Positions 1 to 9,018 of a stretch of DNA of 64,000 bases are shown in pieces (the stretch's first letter is position 1; each line of letters opens with the position of its first letter). The notes beneath the pieces are model-generated. The model did not search any database. It worked only from the letters and a program-made list of their open reading frames with translations, and had not been told where the DNA came from. Location: NCBI GenBank assembly GCA_903951425.1, contig CAJBBX010000013.1, positions 1-64,000 of the forward strand, in the 5' to 3' direction. The stretch comes from an uncultured Chthonomonas sp. GTDB taxonomy: Bacteria > Armatimonadota > Chthonomonadetes > Chthonomonadales > CAJBBX01. The translations under genes and the position numbers were made by a program.

Positions 1-2
1 AT

Positions 3-1118
3 GCTCCTGTCGCCCACCGGATAGCGGCAGGGCAGGGAGTAACAGACAACACGGGCGCCGTCGCGACGCGCTATCCTCCGGGCTTCCCACTCATACTGGC
101 CGCAGCCGAGGCCGCGGCGATGCCATTCGGCGTGCCTCTCTCCACTGCCGCCCGATGGCTCAATGTGCTGGGCTACGGTCTGATGTGCGCCGGGGCATAC
201 GGCTTGGCGCGTCGCATTTGGTCCGTACGTGCCGCCATCCTGGTAGCAGTGCTGTGTGCCACCTATCCCATCGCAGTGTTCATGAACACGTATCCGAGTT
301 CGGAGATATGGTTTACTGCCTGTCTGTTCGCCGCGCTCGCGCTGTGGCATGGCGGGCTTTCTCCGGAGCGCGGAGCGACGTGGCGCATGCTTGGCGCCGG
401 CGTCTCGGTCGGCTTGGCCATGCTCGTGCGGCCCATTGGCGTAGGCGTCGGGGTGGTCCTTGCGGCTCTGATATGGTGTGCCTTGGCATCTGCGCCGCCG
501 ACCAGGCGGCTGTGGCTCGGCGGTGTACTCCTTACGGGTAATGCACTGGTCGTCGCGCCGTGGCAGTGCTACGTTTTGGCCACATCAGGAAAGGCGATCC
601 TACTGAGTACCGCGGCGGTTCCGGGCATACGCGATGGACTCACATTCGGAGTGCGGCTGAAGGGCTACCGTCGACCGCTGGCCCTGCCCGAGGACGTCAG
701 GCGCCTCATGAACTCCATCGCCGACGAAGGCAGTAGTCTGACAACGGTGGGTGCCATCGCCCGGACGGTCGGCAGCCTGGCCTTGCAGCATCCGGTTGCC
801 GCCACCAAGTTATTGGCGATCAAGGCGGCCCGCAGTTGGTATGGAACCGACAGCCAGAGCAACGAGACACCGATCATCGTCATTCAGCTGCTGTACCTGC
901 CCCTCTGCGCTTGGGCGCTGTGGCGCGCGCGACGATCCGAGTCCGGCGTTCGAGTACTCGGAGCAGCACTGGGCTGGCTGGCGGTCTACTTCTGGTGCGC
1001 AACGGTCGCCGTGTTGCCTGTGGTCCGGTACTCCGCTACTTCGGTGGTCCTGTTGTTCGCCTTGTGGCCGGTGCTACTGCGAGGCGCGTCAACCGAGCCG
1101 GTCATGAGGCCAAGCTGA
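3..1118 (+). CDS. GT39/PMT-like membrane glycosyltransferase, 5'-truncated by window edge
   Basis: The frame is open from base 3, and the first ATG at 120 is internal, so at least 371 residues are present and the start lies outside the window. A 'RYPPGFPLI' stretch at about residues 23-31 of the visible part and repeated hydrophobic helices (roughly eight visible) are typical of GT39 or dolichyl-phosphate-mannose-dependent mannosyltransferase-like integral membrane enzymes. These use polyprenyl-phosphate sugars at the outer face of the inner membrane. The next gene, a DPM1-like transferase that would make such a lipid-linked donor, begins one base after this stop, so the two are probably co-translated and act together. 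The catalytic N-terminal loop, where the acidic pair normally sits, is missing from the window. Substrate is unknown. Confidence 0.75.
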   Translation, partial: APVAHRIAAGQGVTDNTGAVATRYPPGFPLILAAAEAAAMPFGVPLSTAARWLNVLGYGLMCAGAYGLARRIWSVRAAILVAVLCATYPIAVFMNTYPSSEIWFTACLFAALALWHGGLSPERGATWRMLGAGVSVGLAMLVRPIGVGVGVVLAALIWCALASAPPTRRLWLGGVLLTGNALVVAPWQCYVLATSGKAILLSTAAVPGIRDGLTFGVRLKGYRRPLALPEDVRRLMNSIADEGSSLTTVGAIARTVGSLALQHPVAATKLLAIKAARSWYGTDSQSNETPIIVIQLLYLPLCAWALWRARRSESGVRVLGAALGWLAVYFWCATVAVLPVVRYSATSVVLLFALWPVLLRGASTEPVMRPS

Positions 1119-1119
1119 C

Positions 1120-1842
1120 ATGATGACTGACGTTTCAACGGACGGTGACTGGCGGTTGTCGGTCGTTGTTCCGGTCTACAACGAAGTGGGCACCATCCTG
1201 GAGTTGCTCAGGCGGGTATGCGACACTCCGTACCGAAAGGAGATCATCGTCGTCGACGATGGTTCTGCTGACGGCACTGCGGACGTCCTTCGCGGACAGG
1301 TAGCAGGGGTGCTGCCCGGTGTAGTGGTGCTGTTCCACGAACGCAACCGAGGCAAGGGCGCGGCAGTTCGCACCGGGATTGCCGCCTGTAGCGGCGCGTA
1401 CGTGCTGATACAGGACGCAGACCTTGAGTACGACCCTGCGGAGTACCCGGCTCTGTTGGCCCCTCTTCTTGATGGCCGCGCCGACGTCGTGTATGGGTCA
1501 CGGTTTCTGGGTAGCGGCGCCCATCGTGTCCATCTCTTCTGGCACCGAGTGGCGAACGGCCTGTTGACCACACTGTCCAACATGATGACGAACCTGAGTC
1601 TGACCGACATGGAGGTCTGCTTCAAGGTTTTCAGGCGTGAGCTCATCCAGACCATCCCGTTGCGGTGCAATCGGTTCGACTTCGAGCCGGAAGTCACGGC
1701 CAAGGTCGCGCGTAGGCGATGCCGCGTCTATGAAGTCCCGATCTCCTACTCCGGTCGGGACTACGGTGAGGGTAAGAAGATCGGCTGGAAGGATGGTCTG
1801 GCCGCACTCTGGACCATAGCCAAGTACAGGTTCGTGGATTGA
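1120..1842 (+). CDS. GT2 family, DPM1-like polyprenyl-phosphate glycosyltransferase
   Basis: A 240-residue soluble GT-A enzyme. VVPVYNE lies at residues 16-22, VVDDGS at 44-49, NRGKGAAVRTGI at 76-87 and the metal-binding D-x-D at D99/D101 (QDADLEYD). Length and motifs match dolichol/undecaprenyl-phosphate mannosyl- or glucosyltransferases that lack a C-terminal membrane anchor. Inferred role: moving a sugar from a nucleotide donor to polyprenyl phosphate at the cytoplasmic face, to supply the upstream GT39-like enzyme. The start is 1 nt after that gene's stop; a second ATG follows at once, so the exact start may be 1123. Sugar specificity cannot be read from sequence. Confidence 0.85.
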   Translation: MMTDVSTDGDWRLSVVVPVYNEVGTILELLRRVCDTPYRKEIIVVDDGSADGTADVLRGQVAGVLPGVVVLFHERNRGKGAAVRTGIAACSGAYVLIQDADLEYDPAEYPALLAPLLDGRADVVYGSRFLGSGAHRVHLFWHRVANGLLTTLSNMMTNLSLTDMEVCFKVFRRELIQTIPLRCNRFDFEPEVTAKVARRRCRVYEVPISYSGRDYGEGKKIGWKDGLAALWTIAKYRFVD

Positions 1843-2495
1843 CGCGCGGCGGCCGCCATCCTCTTCGTGGAGATCGCTCGCGTTGCGTCCGACGGTGGGG
1901 CCCGACGGCCATACAACGGGTCCAGGAGACTCAGCAATGGCAGGGCCCGCGCCGGCGTGCTACCGGTGTTTGTCAGCCTCTTGATCAGCCCACCACGATG
2001 ACGTCGCCGAGCCTCCAATCGGTTCGTTGTCGTGCCAATTCCGGTCTGGTACTCACCGCTCTGCCAGCCCGTTGAAGACGTAAGGAGCTAATGTCCGCAA
2101 CCGCTACCACCGACACCCAGATCGCCGAGCCCCACTGGATCGCCGAGATCACCCCGCACCGCGGGCTGTTCGACCCGCGTCTGTGCAACCGTACCGGATT
2201 CCGCGGCAGTCGGTCATTACGGGTTGCCCTTGAGTTTGCCAGAAAGGCGCCATGTGTCGGGCCATCGCACCGAGGCGCAGCGACGCCGTCCGTCGATGCA
2301 CCACCATCGGGACGCGTGTGGGGCCGTGGGCGGCACACCGTCCGAACGGGAGTGGACGGCTAGATGCAAGGAGGTGACGAAGGTGGGTCGCCACGCCGCG
2401 CTCACGATGTGGGCCGATCGACCCGGGCGGACGCCAGCGTCACCAGTCGCCCCGAGCAGCCATCCGGTGTGACGCCCGTGCGCACGACGGTGGCG
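1843..2495. other. Gap holding a gene remnant and an unassigned leader
   Basis: About 650 bases between the GT2 gene and the probable flippase start. Bases 1843-2090 show no plausible coding frame. Bases 2091-2363 carry a truncated ABC-permease-like start (separate entry). A very strong Shine-Dalgarno (aaggaggtga, about 2367-2376) precedes a GTG at 2383 that opens a frame of only 29 codons ending at 2472. That frame is not in phase with the flippase, so it is either a leader peptide or evidence of a frameshift at the flippase N-terminus. No terminator or promoter is clear. Confidence 0.5.
2091..2363 (+). pseudogene. Probable remnant of an O-antigen/polysaccharide ABC exporter permease (Wzm-like) N-terminus
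   Basis: An ATG with a good Shine-Dalgarno (aaggag, 6 nt upstream) opens a 90-codon frame. About the first 25 residues, containing WIAEITPHRGLFDPRL, resemble the conserved cytoplasmic start of Wzm-type ABC-2 permeases, which typically read W-x-x-x-I-x-P-x-RGLFDLRL before the ELWRYRDL segment. After that the similarity stops: the rest is short, basic and has no membrane helix, and no other frame restores it. Seen: an intact ribosome site and a recognisable N-terminus. Inferred: a deletion left a stub of an exporter gene. The match is from memory of the family and could be chance. Confidence 0.45.
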
Positions 2496-4055
2496 ATGCG
2501 AGCTAGTTACCCCCAGATGGACACTGCGGGGAAGCGGTACATGGCTGGCCTGGGAACTGGCTACGCATATACGATCCTAACAACAGTGATCGGATTGTGG
2601 CTAACACCATACACTCTGCGATTCGTCGGTAGGGAAGCCTTCGCCCTGACTACGCTCGCGTCTGATGCTCTCGTATGGCTTGGTCTAATCGATCTAGGTG
2701 TCACCGCTGGGCTACAGGTCCAGATATCGCAGATCGCCGGGCAACGCGACAACGACCGCCTGCGTCGGCTCGCAAGCACGGCGTTCTACACTCAGTGCGG
2801 GATCGTCAGTGTCTACGTGGGCATTGGCGCGGTGACATCGTCGTTTTACGGGTCATACTTTGAGGTCAGTGCATCGTTGCGGCGCGATGCTGCCACCCTG
2901 ATGCTGTTGATGGTCGGGTCCACAGGCATCACGCTCGTCACGCAGACCTTTTCTGCACTGCTGGTGGCGCACCAGCAGACCCATGTGGACAACACCGTTA
3001 GGCTCGCAGTAGCGTTGCTCCGCACCATGGTGACTGTATGCCTGCTGGGCCTAGGCTGGGGCATCGTTGCGGTTGGCATGGCGGCGCTGCTATCGACCGC
3101 GATGGGTGCCGCCATCACCGTTTGGCGTACGTACCGGATTCTGCCAGACCTGCGCCTTCGGCCCGCACTCGTATCGCGCCGTGCGCTGGCTGGGATCGCG
3201 AGCCTCGGAATCTGGTTTAGTCTTGGGGGGCTAGCAGGGATCGTCATTGGTTCCCTCGATCGCGTCGTCACCGCGAAGCTCATTTCTGTGGACTCAGTGA
3301 CGACCCTCATTTTGTCCGCGCGTCTGTTCGCGCTTGGTGGCGGACTGCTCGCACAGATCACGAACACAGCCAGACCAAGACTTGGGCAGATGCTAGGGCA
3401 AGGGCGCTCTGGTGACGCGCTGCAAGCGTATCGGCGCATTTTCGGTGTTTCCACCGGGTTGGCCGCCGTAATTGCAGCCTGCCTGTGGGCCGCCAACGGT
3501 AGCTTTGTGACACGCTGGGTCGGCGCAGACAACTACGGTGGGATATGGCTTGACACCGCCCTTGCCGCGAACATGCTTGTAGTGAACTGGATCCTACCCA
3601 ACCGCGCCGTCCTTTCCGCCGGCCTGATCGTCCGCCCGCAGACGATGTGTCGGCTCGTAGAGGGTGCCCTCAACCTGGGGCTCGCCCTGATTTGGGGTCG
3701 GATGTTCGGCGTGGTCGGTGTGGTTGCTTCTACCGCAGTCGCTGCAGTGCTGACATCGCTCTGGGTGCTACCGTGGCTGACAGCCCGGATGTTCGCTAGG
3801 CCGTTTGTGCGCTTTGTATGGGATGACGCGTCACGCGTCCTGGCTGTGGTTCTTGTACTCATCCCAGTGGCTGTCGTGGCCCGCGCCATGTCTGCATGCG
3901 TCGGTGGGTACACCGGGGCCGGCGCAGCACTCTTCGTTGTTGCGGGCGCGGGCTGTTGCATGGTCTGGTGGATCGTCTGCGATGGCGCGACACGTGCCAC
4001 CATTTGGCGTACTGCTCGCGCGACAATTGGTCGCAATGGCTCGGGCGGCGTGTAG
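2496..4055 (+). CDS. Polysaccharide flippase (Wzx/MATE-like, MOP superfamily)
   Basis: About 519 residues with 12-14 hydrophobic helices and the N-terminal pattern GKRYMAGLGTGYAYTILT followed by GLWLTPYTLRFVGREAF, typical of oligosaccharide flippases of the MVF/polysaccharide-transport family. These move undecaprenyl-linked repeat units across the inner membrane for later polymerisation. The frame stays open back to an ATG at 2364, but that extension is polar and unlike the family, so ATG 2496 or 2517 is more likely; neither has a clear Shine-Dalgarno. It pairs logically with the Wzy/WaaL-like polymerase at 11953. An overlapping antisense frame is ignored. Confidence 0.85.
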   Translation: MRASYPQMDTAGKRYMAGLGTGYAYTILTTVIGLWLTPYTLRFVGREAFALTTLASDALVWLGLIDLGVTAGLQVQISQIAGQRDNDRLRRLASTAFYTQCGIVSVYVGIGAVTSSFYGSYFEVSASLRRDAATLMLLMVGSTGITLVTQTFSALLVAHQQTHVDNTVRLAVALLRTMVTVCLLGLGWGIVAVGMAALLSTAMGAAITVWRTYRILPDLRLRPALVSRRALAGIASLGIWFSLGGLAGIVIGSLDRVVTAKLISVDSVTTLILSARLFALGGGLLAQITNTARPRLGQMLGQGRSGDALQAYRRIFGVSTGLAAVIAACLWAANGSFVTRWVGADNYGGIWLDTALAANMLVVNWILPNRAVLSAGLIVRPQTMCRLVEGALNLGLALIWGRMFGVVGVVASTAVAAVLTSLWVLPWLTARMFARPFVRFVWDDASRVLAVVLVLIPVAVVARAMSACVGGYTGAGAALFVVAGAGCCMVWWIVCDGATRATIWRTARATIGRNGSGGV

Positions 4056-4121
4056 CGTGGTTCGGAGCCTCTCACGCCGACTAGGCCATAGCGGAGCGTT
4101 ACTGGCTAGGGAGGAGCAAGC

Positions 4122-5099
4122 GTGGAACTCGATCCAGATCGTGCTGTGTGTGCCGCCCAGCGTTGCATGGATGCTGAGGGACGTGCCATTCTAGATGCAC
4201 GGACCAAGTTGGGTGGCGCCATCCGGATAGCCATCACGGTGCTCTTCACATGCGGTGCAAAGACAGTGGTAACCGGGATTGGAAAGTCGGGCCTTATTGG
4301 CCGGAAGATAGCCGCGACGCTCTGCAGTACAGGCACGCCTGCAGCGTTCATGCATCCCGTTGAGGCGCTGCACGGCGACCTTGGGATGTGTGCGCCAGGT
4401 GACCCTGTGATCATGCTGTCAAAGAGCGGCTCGACGCCAGAGCTGCTAGCTTTGGTGCCGTTGCTCAAGCAGAGCGGTTCGAAGATCATCGGCATCCTTG
4501 GTTCCACGGAGTCACAACTTGGACGCGTACTTGATGTGGTTCTCGATGCCTCTGTGAGTAGGGAGGCCGACCCGCTAGACATTGCGCCGACGAGTAGCGC
4601 AGTCGTTGCGCTGGCGATCGGCGATGCGCTGGCCTCGGCGCTGATGGTCTCGCGTGGCTTCACGTTAGAGGACTACGGACGGTCCCATCCGGGCGGGCAG
4701 TTGGGCCGAAGCCTGCTCCTAGCAGTGCAGGATGTGATGCACACAGGGAGCAGGGTCGCATGGGTTGCCCCAGGATCGACGCTGAAGGAGGTGGTGGTCA
4801 TGATGACTGAGCACCCTCTCGGGGCGGCTTGCGTAGTTGATGAGGCGCGCCGCCTGTTGGGCCTCATCACGGACGGCGACCTCCGGAGAGTGCTGCGACG
4901 GGTCGATGACATCAGGTCTCTGTCTGCCGCCGATGCTATGACTCCAGAGCCGACCACGATTGCACCACAAGTGCGTCTGAGGGAGGCGCTTGAGCTGATG
5001 GAGAACCGACCGTCGCAGATCGGGGTTCTGCCGGTCGTAGATACCCAAGGCGTTTGTGTGGGCCTTGTACGCGTCCACGACATGTACGGGCGCCCATAG
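4122..5099 (+). CDS. kdsD: KpsF/GutQ-type sugar-phosphate isomerase (SIS + two CBS domains)
   Basis: 325 residues from a GTG start preceded by gggaggag. The SIS domain (about 30-190) shows VTGIGKSG at 50-57, HPVEALHGDLG at 78-88 and LSKSGSTPE near 99-107, with GRSHPGGQLG ending it near 195. Two CBS domains follow (about 205-320). This architecture is that of D-arabinose 5-phosphate isomerase, which converts D-ribulose 5-phosphate to D-arabinose 5-phosphate for Kdo synthesis. No Kdo synthase, phosphatase or CMP-Kdo synthetase is in the window, so in this cluster it may instead serve a heptose or arabinose precursor together with the GHMP kinase at 21498. The gene symbol reflects family, not proven activity. 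Confidence 0.85.
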   Translation: MELDPDRAVCAAQRCMDAEGRAILDARTKLGGAIRIAITVLFTCGAKTVVTGIGKSGLIGRKIAATLCSTGTPAAFMHPVEALHGDLGMCAPGDPVIMLSKSGSTPELLALVPLLKQSGSKIIGILGSTESQLGRVLDVVLDASVSREADPLDIAPTSSAVVALAIGDALASALMVSRGFTLEDYGRSHPGGQLGRSLLLAVQDVMHTGSRVAWVAPGSTLKEVVVMMTEHPLGAACVVDEARRLLGLITDGDLRRVLRRVDDIRSLSAADAMTPEPTTIAPQVRLREALELMENRPSQIGVLPVVDTQGVCVGLVRVHDMYGRP

Positions 5100-5124
5100 G
5101 GCCCGGGCAGCGAAGGGGGGCTGA

Positions 5125-6129
5125 ATGCGTTCTCTAGTCACTGGCGGGGCAGGCTTCATCGGTTCGCACGTTGCGCGCCACTGCGTTGCGCTTGGACATG
5201 ATGTGGTCGTTCTCGATGATCTGTCGGGCGGGTTCCGCGATCAGGTTCCCGACCGTGCTCAGTTCGTCAACGGCTCGGTGGTTGACCACGTGATGCTGGC
5301 TGATCTCTTCGATGAGTACAGGTTTGACTATGTGTACCATCTAGCGGCTTACGCGGCGGAAGGCCTGTCGCATTTTATACGCAGATTCAATTACACTAAT
5401 AATCTAATAGGTAGTGCAAATCTCATCAATGAATCTGTTAAGCATGAAGTTAGGTGTTTTGTCTTCGCGTCGTCGATCGCGGTCTACGGAGCCCTGCCGC
5501 CACCGATGGACGAGACGATGATCCCTCGGCCCGAGGATCCCTATGGTATAAGTAAGTATGCAGTTGAAATGGACCTGCACGCCGCGCGGACGCAGTTTGG
5601 CCTTAACTACGTGGTGTTTCGACCACACAATGTGTATGGCGAGGGGCAGAACATTGGGGATAAGTATCGCAACGTGGTTGGTATTTTCATGAATCAGGTC
5701 ATGCAGGGCCTGCCAATGACGATCTTCGGCGATGGCTCGCAGACCAGGGCATTCAGCTACATTGATGATGTAGCGCCGCATATTGCCCGGGCAACGGCTG
5801 TGGAGGCGGCGCGGAACCAGACGTTCAACGTGGGAGCCGACGTGCCGTACACGGTACTCGACATTGCCCATGCCGTAGCCGACGCGTTCGGGGTGCCGAC
5901 ACGGGTGGTCTACCACCCGGCCAGGAACGAAGTGGTCCATGCCCACGCTGTCCACCAGAAGGCGGCCGCGGTCTTGGGTGCGTCGTCTAGCGCGTCCCTT
6001 GCCGAAGGGATCGCCAGGATGGCCTTGTGGGCAAAGGGCGTTGGGGCAAGATGCAGCACGGAGTTCTCTCAGATTGAGGTCAGAAAGAGCATGCCAGCTG
6101 GCTGGCTCGGCGTGGCGGCGGCAACCTGA
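5125..6129 (+). CDS. NAD-dependent sugar epimerase/dehydratase (extended SDR, UDP-glucose 4-epimerase-like)
   Basis: 334 residues. The Rossmann loop GGAGFIGSH is at 7-15, a FASSIAVYG segment near 112-120 supplies the catalytic Ser, and Y140-x-x-x-K144 is the SDR pair. The later RPHNVYGEGQN and SQTRAFSYIDDV segments are typical of NDP-sugar epimerases such as GalE/WbpP-type enzymes. It probably interconverts C4 epimers of a UDP-sugar for the glycan made here. It overlaps the next gene as TGATG, implying translational coupling. Bases about 5370-5460 and 5540-5580 are much more AT-rich than the rest of the gene. The substrate cannot be predicted. Confidence 0.9.
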   Translation: MRSLVTGGAGFIGSHVARHCVALGHDVVVLDDLSGGFRDQVPDRAQFVNGSVVDHVMLADLFDEYRFDYVYHLAAYAAEGLSHFIRRFNYTNNLIGSANLINESVKHEVRCFVFASSIAVYGALPPPMDETMIPRPEDPYGISKYAVEMDLHAARTQFGLNYVVFRPHNVYGEGQNIGDKYRNVVGIFMNQVMQGLPMTIFGDGSQTRAFSYIDDVAPHIARATAVEAARNQTFNVGADVPYTVLDIAHAVADAFGVPTRVVYHPARNEVVHAHAVHQKAAAVLGASSSASLAEGIARMALWAKGVGARCSTEFSQIEVRKSMPAGWLGVAAAT

Positions 6130-7382
6130 TGGGTTTCATGGAGCCATGCGCCCCTGATGTACATGGGTCAGACCTCGAGGTGGGTGCCTTAGTAATCGCG
6201 GACGATCTGCTCCCACAGCCTGGGATTGGCGGCAGGGCGGCAGGACTACGAGCCTGGTCTATCGGGGAGGGGCTGCGGGCCAATGGCGTAGCCGTTACAT
6301 ACGCTGTCAGGACAACGTGGTGGGACAACGCAGTGCATCTGCCTGAGCCGCGGCCGTTCGAGCGGTACTGGGCCGACGTTAAGGACCTCACACGGCTCAT
6401 ACGTGCCTCGCGCGACCGAGTCCTTGTCAACTGCTCGTATCCCAGCCTGGTGCCAGTCGAGTCGCGTGATCGACTCCTGATCCAAGACTCGCATGGCCCG
6501 CGCCTGATGGAGGCAATGTACCGTGCTCCCCATCGCCTGCAACATCTGGCCCTGGGCGAGTGCTTTGCGTACAGCAGCGCGGACTACTTCGTGTGTGCAG
6601 GAGAGCGCCAGCTTGCGTACTTCTACCAGTGGTTGGCGCTGTCCGGCTTCGACCTGACGGACACCTCCCGCTGCTTCGCCGTGAGGTTCGGTTATCCGGG
6701 CAGACCCCCTGTGCCAATCCCGGAGCAGGGGCGAATGATCTTCGCCGGCACTCTGCTGCCGTGGACCGATCCACGACCAGGCTGGGATGCGGCGCGCGGA
6801 TTGTTGTCACATCGAAGCGAACTCGTCCTCATGACGGGTCCGGGGGCCGGGCTGGGATCCGTTGAGCACCTCACCACCGCCCTGCATGACCTCGCCGAGC
6901 ATCCGCGATGCAGTCTGAAGGGGTTGCTGACTCGTGATGAGTACATCGCTGAGCTCTGCCGGGCATCGTCTGCGTTGGATGTGATGGCTCGGAACTGCGA
7001 GCGCGAACTTGCATTCGCTACTCGGACAGCGGAGTACCTCTGGATGGGTGTACCCCCAATCACTGCCGGCTTCAGCGAACTAGGTGAGCTCGTGCGCAAC
7101 TACGATGCGGGTTGGGTGGTGGACCCTCAGGATGCATCAGCCGTGCGCGTGGCTGTTGCCGAGGCTCTGCACGACCCTTCCGCTTGCCACGCGAAGGCGG
7201 CAGGTGCAAGGCGCCTGCACGCAGACAAGCTTGCCCCGGCACTCACCGCAGCGCCCCTGGCCGACATCTGCCGGCAGGGCACCAAGCGTACGGCGGGCAG
7301 CAAGTGGTCTGCGACTGCCGGCGTGCGCGCCAGGCTGGCGTGTCGCCTGATGCAGGTGGCGAGGACCATACGTCGTGGATAG
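6129..7382 (+). CDS. Putative GT-B glycosyltransferase (divergent GT4-like)
   Basis: 417 residues starting in the TGATG overlap with the epimerase. The N-terminal half has a GIGGRAAGLRAWSIGEGLRANG segment typical of the first Rossmann domain of GT4-like enzymes (a glycine loop followed by the helix that packs the acceptor). The C-terminal half has EYLWMGVPPITAGFSELGE followed by VVDPQDASAVRVAVAEAL, the nucleotide-sugar binding end. Metal-free retaining transfer in the cytoplasm is the family rule. It is probably one of the successive transferases building the repeat unit. The motifs are weaker than in the other GT4 genes here, so donor and acceptor are unknown. Confidence 0.65.
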   Translation: MGFMEPCAPDVHGSDLEVGALVIADDLLPQPGIGGRAAGLRAWSIGEGLRANGVAVTYAVRTTWWDNAVHLPEPRPFERYWADVKDLTRLIRASRDRVLVNCSYPSLVPVESRDRLLIQDSHGPRLMEAMYRAPHRLQHLALGECFAYSSADYFVCAGERQLAYFYQWLALSGFDLTDTSRCFAVRFGYPGRPPVPIPEQGRMIFAGTLLPWTDPRPGWDAARGLLSHRSELVLMTGPGAGLGSVEHLTTALHDLAEHPRCSLKGLLTRDEYIAELCRASSALDVMARNCERELAFATRTAEYLWMGVPPITAGFSELGELVRNYDAGWVVDPQDASAVRVAVAEALHDPSACHAKAAGARRLHADKLAPALTAAPLADICRQGTKRTAGSKWSATAGVRARLACRLMQVARTIRRG

Positions 7383-8637
7383 TAACGGCGTGCTGAGCCA
7401 TGATCGCGCCGGCGCAGAGGTGGTCCTCGGGTTGTCTCGGGGACAGGAACACCACTTCAGTGAGTTCGCGAATGCTGCGCCCTACCGTGTGGTTTTGGAC
7501 AGCACCTGGGATCCAGGCATCGTGGACGATCTGAGACCCGTCGTAGTGATTACGCTGGCGGATGGGTGGTACGAATCGGATCGGTGCACTGACCGGGCTG
7601 CCGCTTTGGGAATACCTACTCTAATGCTTATGGATGGCATCCTCGAGTGGCGGCACCAGTGGGAGGACCCCTCCATGGGCAACGGGTGCGGCATTCCGTA
7701 CCTCCTGCCCGTTAGATGCGACCGAGTTGCGTGCCTAGGGCGCCAGAGCGTTCGCCTATTGGAAGCGTGGGGCAATATGCACCGATGCGAACTGGTAGGG
7801 GCACCACGCTTCGACCACCTGCTAATGCAGCCATTAAGACCGGCCGCTACGGCCGGGAGGCGGTCGCTGCTTATCGCTACTGCGAACAGACCAGCATACA
7901 CGGAGGCTCAGTGGCGTCGAGTCGCAGAAAGCCTGACCGATCTTGGTTGTGCACTGAGGAGAAGGCCGGACTGGATGCCGCAGTGGCGGGTGTGCAGGCG
8001 CCTTCAGAGCGAGCTGTCTGGCCTGATCGGTACCCCGCAAGCCGTGGTGCCGCCGCTTCGTCTTGCACTCGAGCAGTCCCATGCCGTCATCACCACTCCG
8101 TCCACGCTGCAACTGGAGGCGATGCTGGCCGGCAGGCCCACGGCCGTCCTTGACTATACGAACAGCCCGCAATACGTGCAGGCAGCGTGGACCATCTCCG
8201 CACCGGATCACCTTGTGCCTGTGCTTGATGACTTGGCCCTCCCTAGTCCGGCACGGATGCTGCACCAACGCGTTCTCCTCAGTGATTGCCTGTCGTGCGA
8301 GAGCCCGGCGGCTCCTCGGTTGGCTGCGCTCGTGGAGGCCATGGCCGAAGCTGGCGCAGAATGTCGTCGGCTGGGGGTTCCCCTACACATTCGGTGGCCC
8401 ATACTACCGCGCGATGTCGTCGGATGTGAGCCTGTCCAGAACCTCCGGTTGGCCGAATTGTTTCCAGGCAATGATGTTCTTCAGTGTGAATCAAGGTTGC
8501 GACTGCAGCTCTCAGTCCTGGCAGCCCGCCTGGAGGTGGCCGCGACGCGTCGCACACTGCGTGGCACTTCGCTGCTGCGCCGGGCCATGTGCAGATTAGG
8601 AGGACTACGGGACGATCGAGGGGCTGCCGCACGATGA
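7375..8637 (+). CDS. GT-B fold capsule/teichoic-type transferase (CDP-glycerol transferase/2-epimerase-like)
   Basis: 420 residues from a GTG that overlaps the previous gene by 8 nt. The C-terminal half contains HAVITTPSTLQLEAMLAGRP followed by AVLDYTNSPQYVQ, resembling the donor-binding half of CDP-glycerol glycerophosphotransferase-like and UDP-GlcNAc 2-epimerase-like GT-B proteins found in capsule clusters. A VGAPRFD segment near residue 140 resembles the 'G-x-P-R-x-D' linker of the same group. No signal peptide or membrane helix. Likely a cytoplasmic transferase in the repeat-unit pathway, although residues beyond 300 are family-specific and unassigned. Confidence 0.55.
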   Translation: MDSNGVLSHDRAGAEVVLGLSRGQEHHFSEFANAAPYRVVLDSTWDPGIVDDLRPVVVITLADGWYESDRCTDRAAALGIPTLMLMDGILEWRHQWEDPSMGNGCGIPYLLPVRCDRVACLGRQSVRLLEAWGNMHRCELVGAPRFDHLLMQPLRPAATAGRRSLLIATANRPAYTEAQWRRVAESLTDLGCALRRRPDWMPQWRVCRRLQSELSGLIGTPQAVVPPLRLALEQSHAVITTPSTLQLEAMLAGRPTAVLDYTNSPQYVQAAWTISAPDHLVPVLDDLALPSPARMLHQRVLLSDCLSCESPAAPRLAALVEAMAEAGAECRRLGVPLHIRWPILPRDVVGCEPVQNLRLAELFPGNDVLQCESRLRLQLSVLAARLEVAATRRTLRGTSLLRRAMCRLGGLRDDRGAAAR

Positions 8638-9011
8638 GATCGCACTTCGTCTGCGTTTCGTATCTGCTTGGTCCGTGGCACATAGTTGCCGCATCCGTTC
8701 GTAGTCCTGGCTCGGCGCTTGCCCGAGTTGGGCAACCAGTGCCCATTGTCAGCTCCGATGCGGTGCCAAACCGGTGGTCCGACAGCACCGACACCGACGG
8801 GCCTCCAAAACGATGCCTCCACCGTTTCATCGGCCTTCTCACCAGCATCTGGGTTGGCCGCGCGAAACTGCGGCCGCATGCAGCAATGCCTTTTGCACGG
8901 ACCCATGGCATCGTTGAGGTGCCTGATTGGAAGGGCTGGGTGCACCCGGATCTCGATGCTGGCGAAAGCGGGTGTCATCTGCTCCGAGCCGACCGCGGGC
9001 TAGGGCGCTAG
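8634..9011 (+). pseudogene. Possible decayed GT4 N-terminus (125 codons)
   Basis: An ATG overlapping the preceding stop (ATGA) opens a 125-codon frame. Its start, MRSHFVCVSYLLGP, resembles the start of the next gene (MRYCFVCMEYPTVV), and near residues 92-104 there is a GIVEVPDWKGW stretch of the kind seen in starch-synthase-like GT4 domains. Between these there is no glycine loop, and the tail stops before any second domain. Other frames of the same bases look equally random. I read it as a truncated, drifting copy of a transferase, but it may be non-coding. Confidence 0.3.
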
Positions 9012-9018
9012 CGTCGCG

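Noticed and set aside
8279..8978. Minus-strand frames of 165 and 210 codons near 8.3-9.0 kb
   Set aside because: Composition is Arg/Pro-rich and they oppose a real GT-B gene and the stub; no start site or domain.
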